From: Epibacterium ulvae
Lineage (GTDB): Bacteria; Pseudomonadota; Alphaproteobacteria; Rhodobacterales; Rhodobacteraceae
DNA length: 64,000 nucleotides
Reading direction: 5' to 3'
Assembly: GCF_018678075.1 (NCBI RefSeq)
Contig: NZ_JAHHIR010000005.1
Location: forward strand, 62,001 to 126,000
The position numbers and the translations under genes are program-made. The notes beneath the pieces are model-generated. The model did not search any database. It saw only the letters and a program-made list of their open reading frames with translations, and was not told the origin of the DNA. Shown piece by piece: positions 62,891 through 64,000 of this stretch (positions are counted from its first letter, which is position 1; each line of letters opens with the position of its first letter).

Positions 62891-64000
62891 CTACTCCGCC
62901 GCGACCTTTTTGGCCTCCAACATCGGCTTCAGATAGTGGCCGGTGTGGCTGCGCGGCTCGGCGGCGACGTCTTCCGGCGTGCCAGCTGCCACGATCTCAC
63001 CACCGCCGCTGCCGCCTTCGGGGCCGATGTCGATGATCCAGTCGGCGGTTTTGACCACGTCCAGATTGTGTTCGATCACCACCACCGAATTGCCCTGATC
63101 GACCAATTCATGCAGCACTTCCAACAGCTTGCGCACGTCTTCAAAATGCAGACCCGTGGTCGGTTCATCCAGGATGTAAAGCGTACGCCCAGTGGAGCGT
63201 TTGGCCAGTTCCTTGGACAGCTTCACCCGCTGCGCCTCACCACCCGACAGGGTTGTCGCCTGTTGGCCAACCTTGATATAGCCAAGGCCCACCCGCATCA
63301 GCGCGTCCATCTTGTCCCGGATTGTCGGCACCGCCTGGAAGAATTCCTGCGCGTCTTCCACGGTCATATCCAGCACGTCGGCGATGGATTTGCCCTTGAA
63401 CTTCACCTCCAGCGTTTCGCGATTGTAGCGCGCGCCATTGCAGGTCTCACATGTTACATAGACGTCCGGCAGAAAGTGCATTTCGACTTTTAGAACACCA
63501 TCACCCTGGCAGGCCTCACAGCGGCCGCCCTTGACGTTGAACGAGAAGCGACCGGGTTTATAGCCGCGCGTTTTGGCTTCGGGCAGACCGGCAAACCATT
63601 CGCGGATCGGGGTAAAGGCCCCGGTATAGGTCGCAGGGTTTGACCGCGGCGTCCGTCCGATGGGGCGCTGGTCGATGTCGATCACCTTGTCCAGATGCTC
63701 GAGGCCTTTGATGCTCTCGCAGGGCGCCGGGGTCTGGCGGGCACCGTTCAGACGCATCGAGGCCGTTTTGAACAGCGTCTCAATCGTCAGGGTGGATTTT
63801 CCGCCCCCCGACACGCCGGTCACACAGACAAATTTGCCCAGCGGGAATTCTGCGGTGACGTCTTTCAGGTTATTGCCAGTCGCCTTGACCACTTTGATCT
63901 TTTTCTTGTTGCCCTTGCGCCGGGTTGTCGGCACCGCGATCTCACGGGTGCCGGACAGATATTGCCCGGTCAGCGATTTTTCATCCGCCGTGATCGCATC
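62891..64000 (-). CDS. uvrA: Excinuclease ABC subunit A, C-terminal part (partial)
   Basis: The last 369 residues of UvrA (normally about 950) run off the right window edge. The second ATPase domain has a Walker [11 protein letters not shown] (usual SGSGKS changed to SGGGKS), the zinc motif [16 protein letters not shown] followed by CETCNG, the signature [16 protein letters not shown] and Walker [13 protein letters not shown]. UvrA recognises DNA damage with UvrB in nucleotide excision repair and is usually in the LexA regulon, but the promoter lies outside the window. Confidence 0.96.
   Translation of the reverse strand, partial: DAITADEKSLTGQYLSGTREIAVPTTRRKGNKKKIKVVKATGNNLKDVTAEFPLGKFVCVTGVSGGGKSTLTIETLFKTASMRLNGARQTPAPCESIKGLEHLDKVIDIDQRPIGRTPRSNPATYTGAFTPIREWFAGLPEAKTRGYKPGRFSFNVKGGRCEACQGDGVLKVEMHFLPDVYVTCETCNGARYNRETLEVKFKGKSIADVLDMTVEDAQEFFQAVPTIRDKMDALMRVGLGYIKVGQQATTLSGGEAQRVKLSKELAKRSTGRTLYILDEPTTGLHFEDVRKLLEVLHELVDQGNSVVVIEHNLDVVKTADWIIDIGPEGGSGGGEIVAAGTPEDVAAEPRSHTGHYLKPMLEAKKVAAE

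Noticed and set aside
1-64000. tRNA, rRNA, CRISPR arrays, transposases and prophage structural genes
   Set aside because: Looked for typical motifs (T-loop GTTCGA context, regular repeats, DDE or capsid patterns) and found none that hold up.

Overview
The window comes from a GC-rich alphaproteobacterium of the order Rhodobacterales, most likely the marine Roseobacter group. The evidence is protein similarity recognised by eye, the gene order trpGDC-moaC-moeA-lexA-comEC-gltX-gltA, and a lexA operator of the alphaproteobacterial type (two GAAC half-sites seven bases apart, overlapping the -10 box). No rRNA, tRNA or CRISPR array was seen, and no intact insertion sequence. Most of the window is ordinary chromosomal backbone; the accessory parts are the GT41 island, the lysis pair, the decayed bacterioferritin locus and a few orphan genes.

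Left part (1-16.4 kb). The 3' end of trpE is followed by three minus-strand genes: a dienelactone hydrolase, a PhoX phosphatase with a Tat signal, and a divergent polysaccharide deacetylase. Then come trpG-trpD-udg-trpC-moaC-moeA, packed with overlaps or very short gaps, and a terminator. The autoregulated lexA, the convergent comEC, gltX and gltA complete the block.

Centre left (16.4-31.4 kb). A DegT-like protein that seems to lack its PLP lysine, a PaaG-like enoyl-CoA hydratase and a DUF2087 protein precede the cytochrome c maturation genes ccmH, ccmF and ccmE. A holin and a GH108 N-acetylmuramidase sit between ccmF and ccmE; this pair resembles the lysis module that releases gene transfer agents. 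A cluster of GC-rich hairpins separates the muramidase from ccmE. argC, murI, an acyltransferase and a fused indolepyruvate ferredoxin oxidoreductase follow, the last divergent from a LysR regulator.

Centre (31.4-45.5 kb). Behind the LysR gene lies a 19-bp perfect palindrome and a candidate small RNA ending in a strong terminator. purL, a cysteine-rich protein, bolA, a small membrane protein and grxD form the next group. An anchored RTX-repeat protein lies downstream of zapA, and the zapA 3' flank folds like 6S RNA. Transketolase, an orphan protein and a DUF3179 protein come next. The bfd and bfr genes at 43.6-44.3 kb are both pseudogenes with several lesions. A DUF808 membrane protein follows.

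Right part (45.7-64 kb). A GAPDH with an altered nucleotide-binding motif, an unlisted 47-residue membrane protein, coaD, a CBS protein and a LysR gene precede mmsA. The valine-degradation genes (mmsA, isobutyryl-CoA dehydrogenase, 3-hydroxyisobutyryl-CoA hydrolase, mmsB) are split by 5.8 kb. That interval carries a hydrolase, a Tat-exported L,D-transpeptidase and two tandem TPR/GT41 glycosyltransferase genes, one of them truncated and frameshifted at an A8 tract. A Crp/Fnr regulator with a likely target operator, a DUF2892 protein, a gamma-butyrobetaine dioxygenase-like enzyme, a small secreted protein and the 3' part of uvrA close the window.
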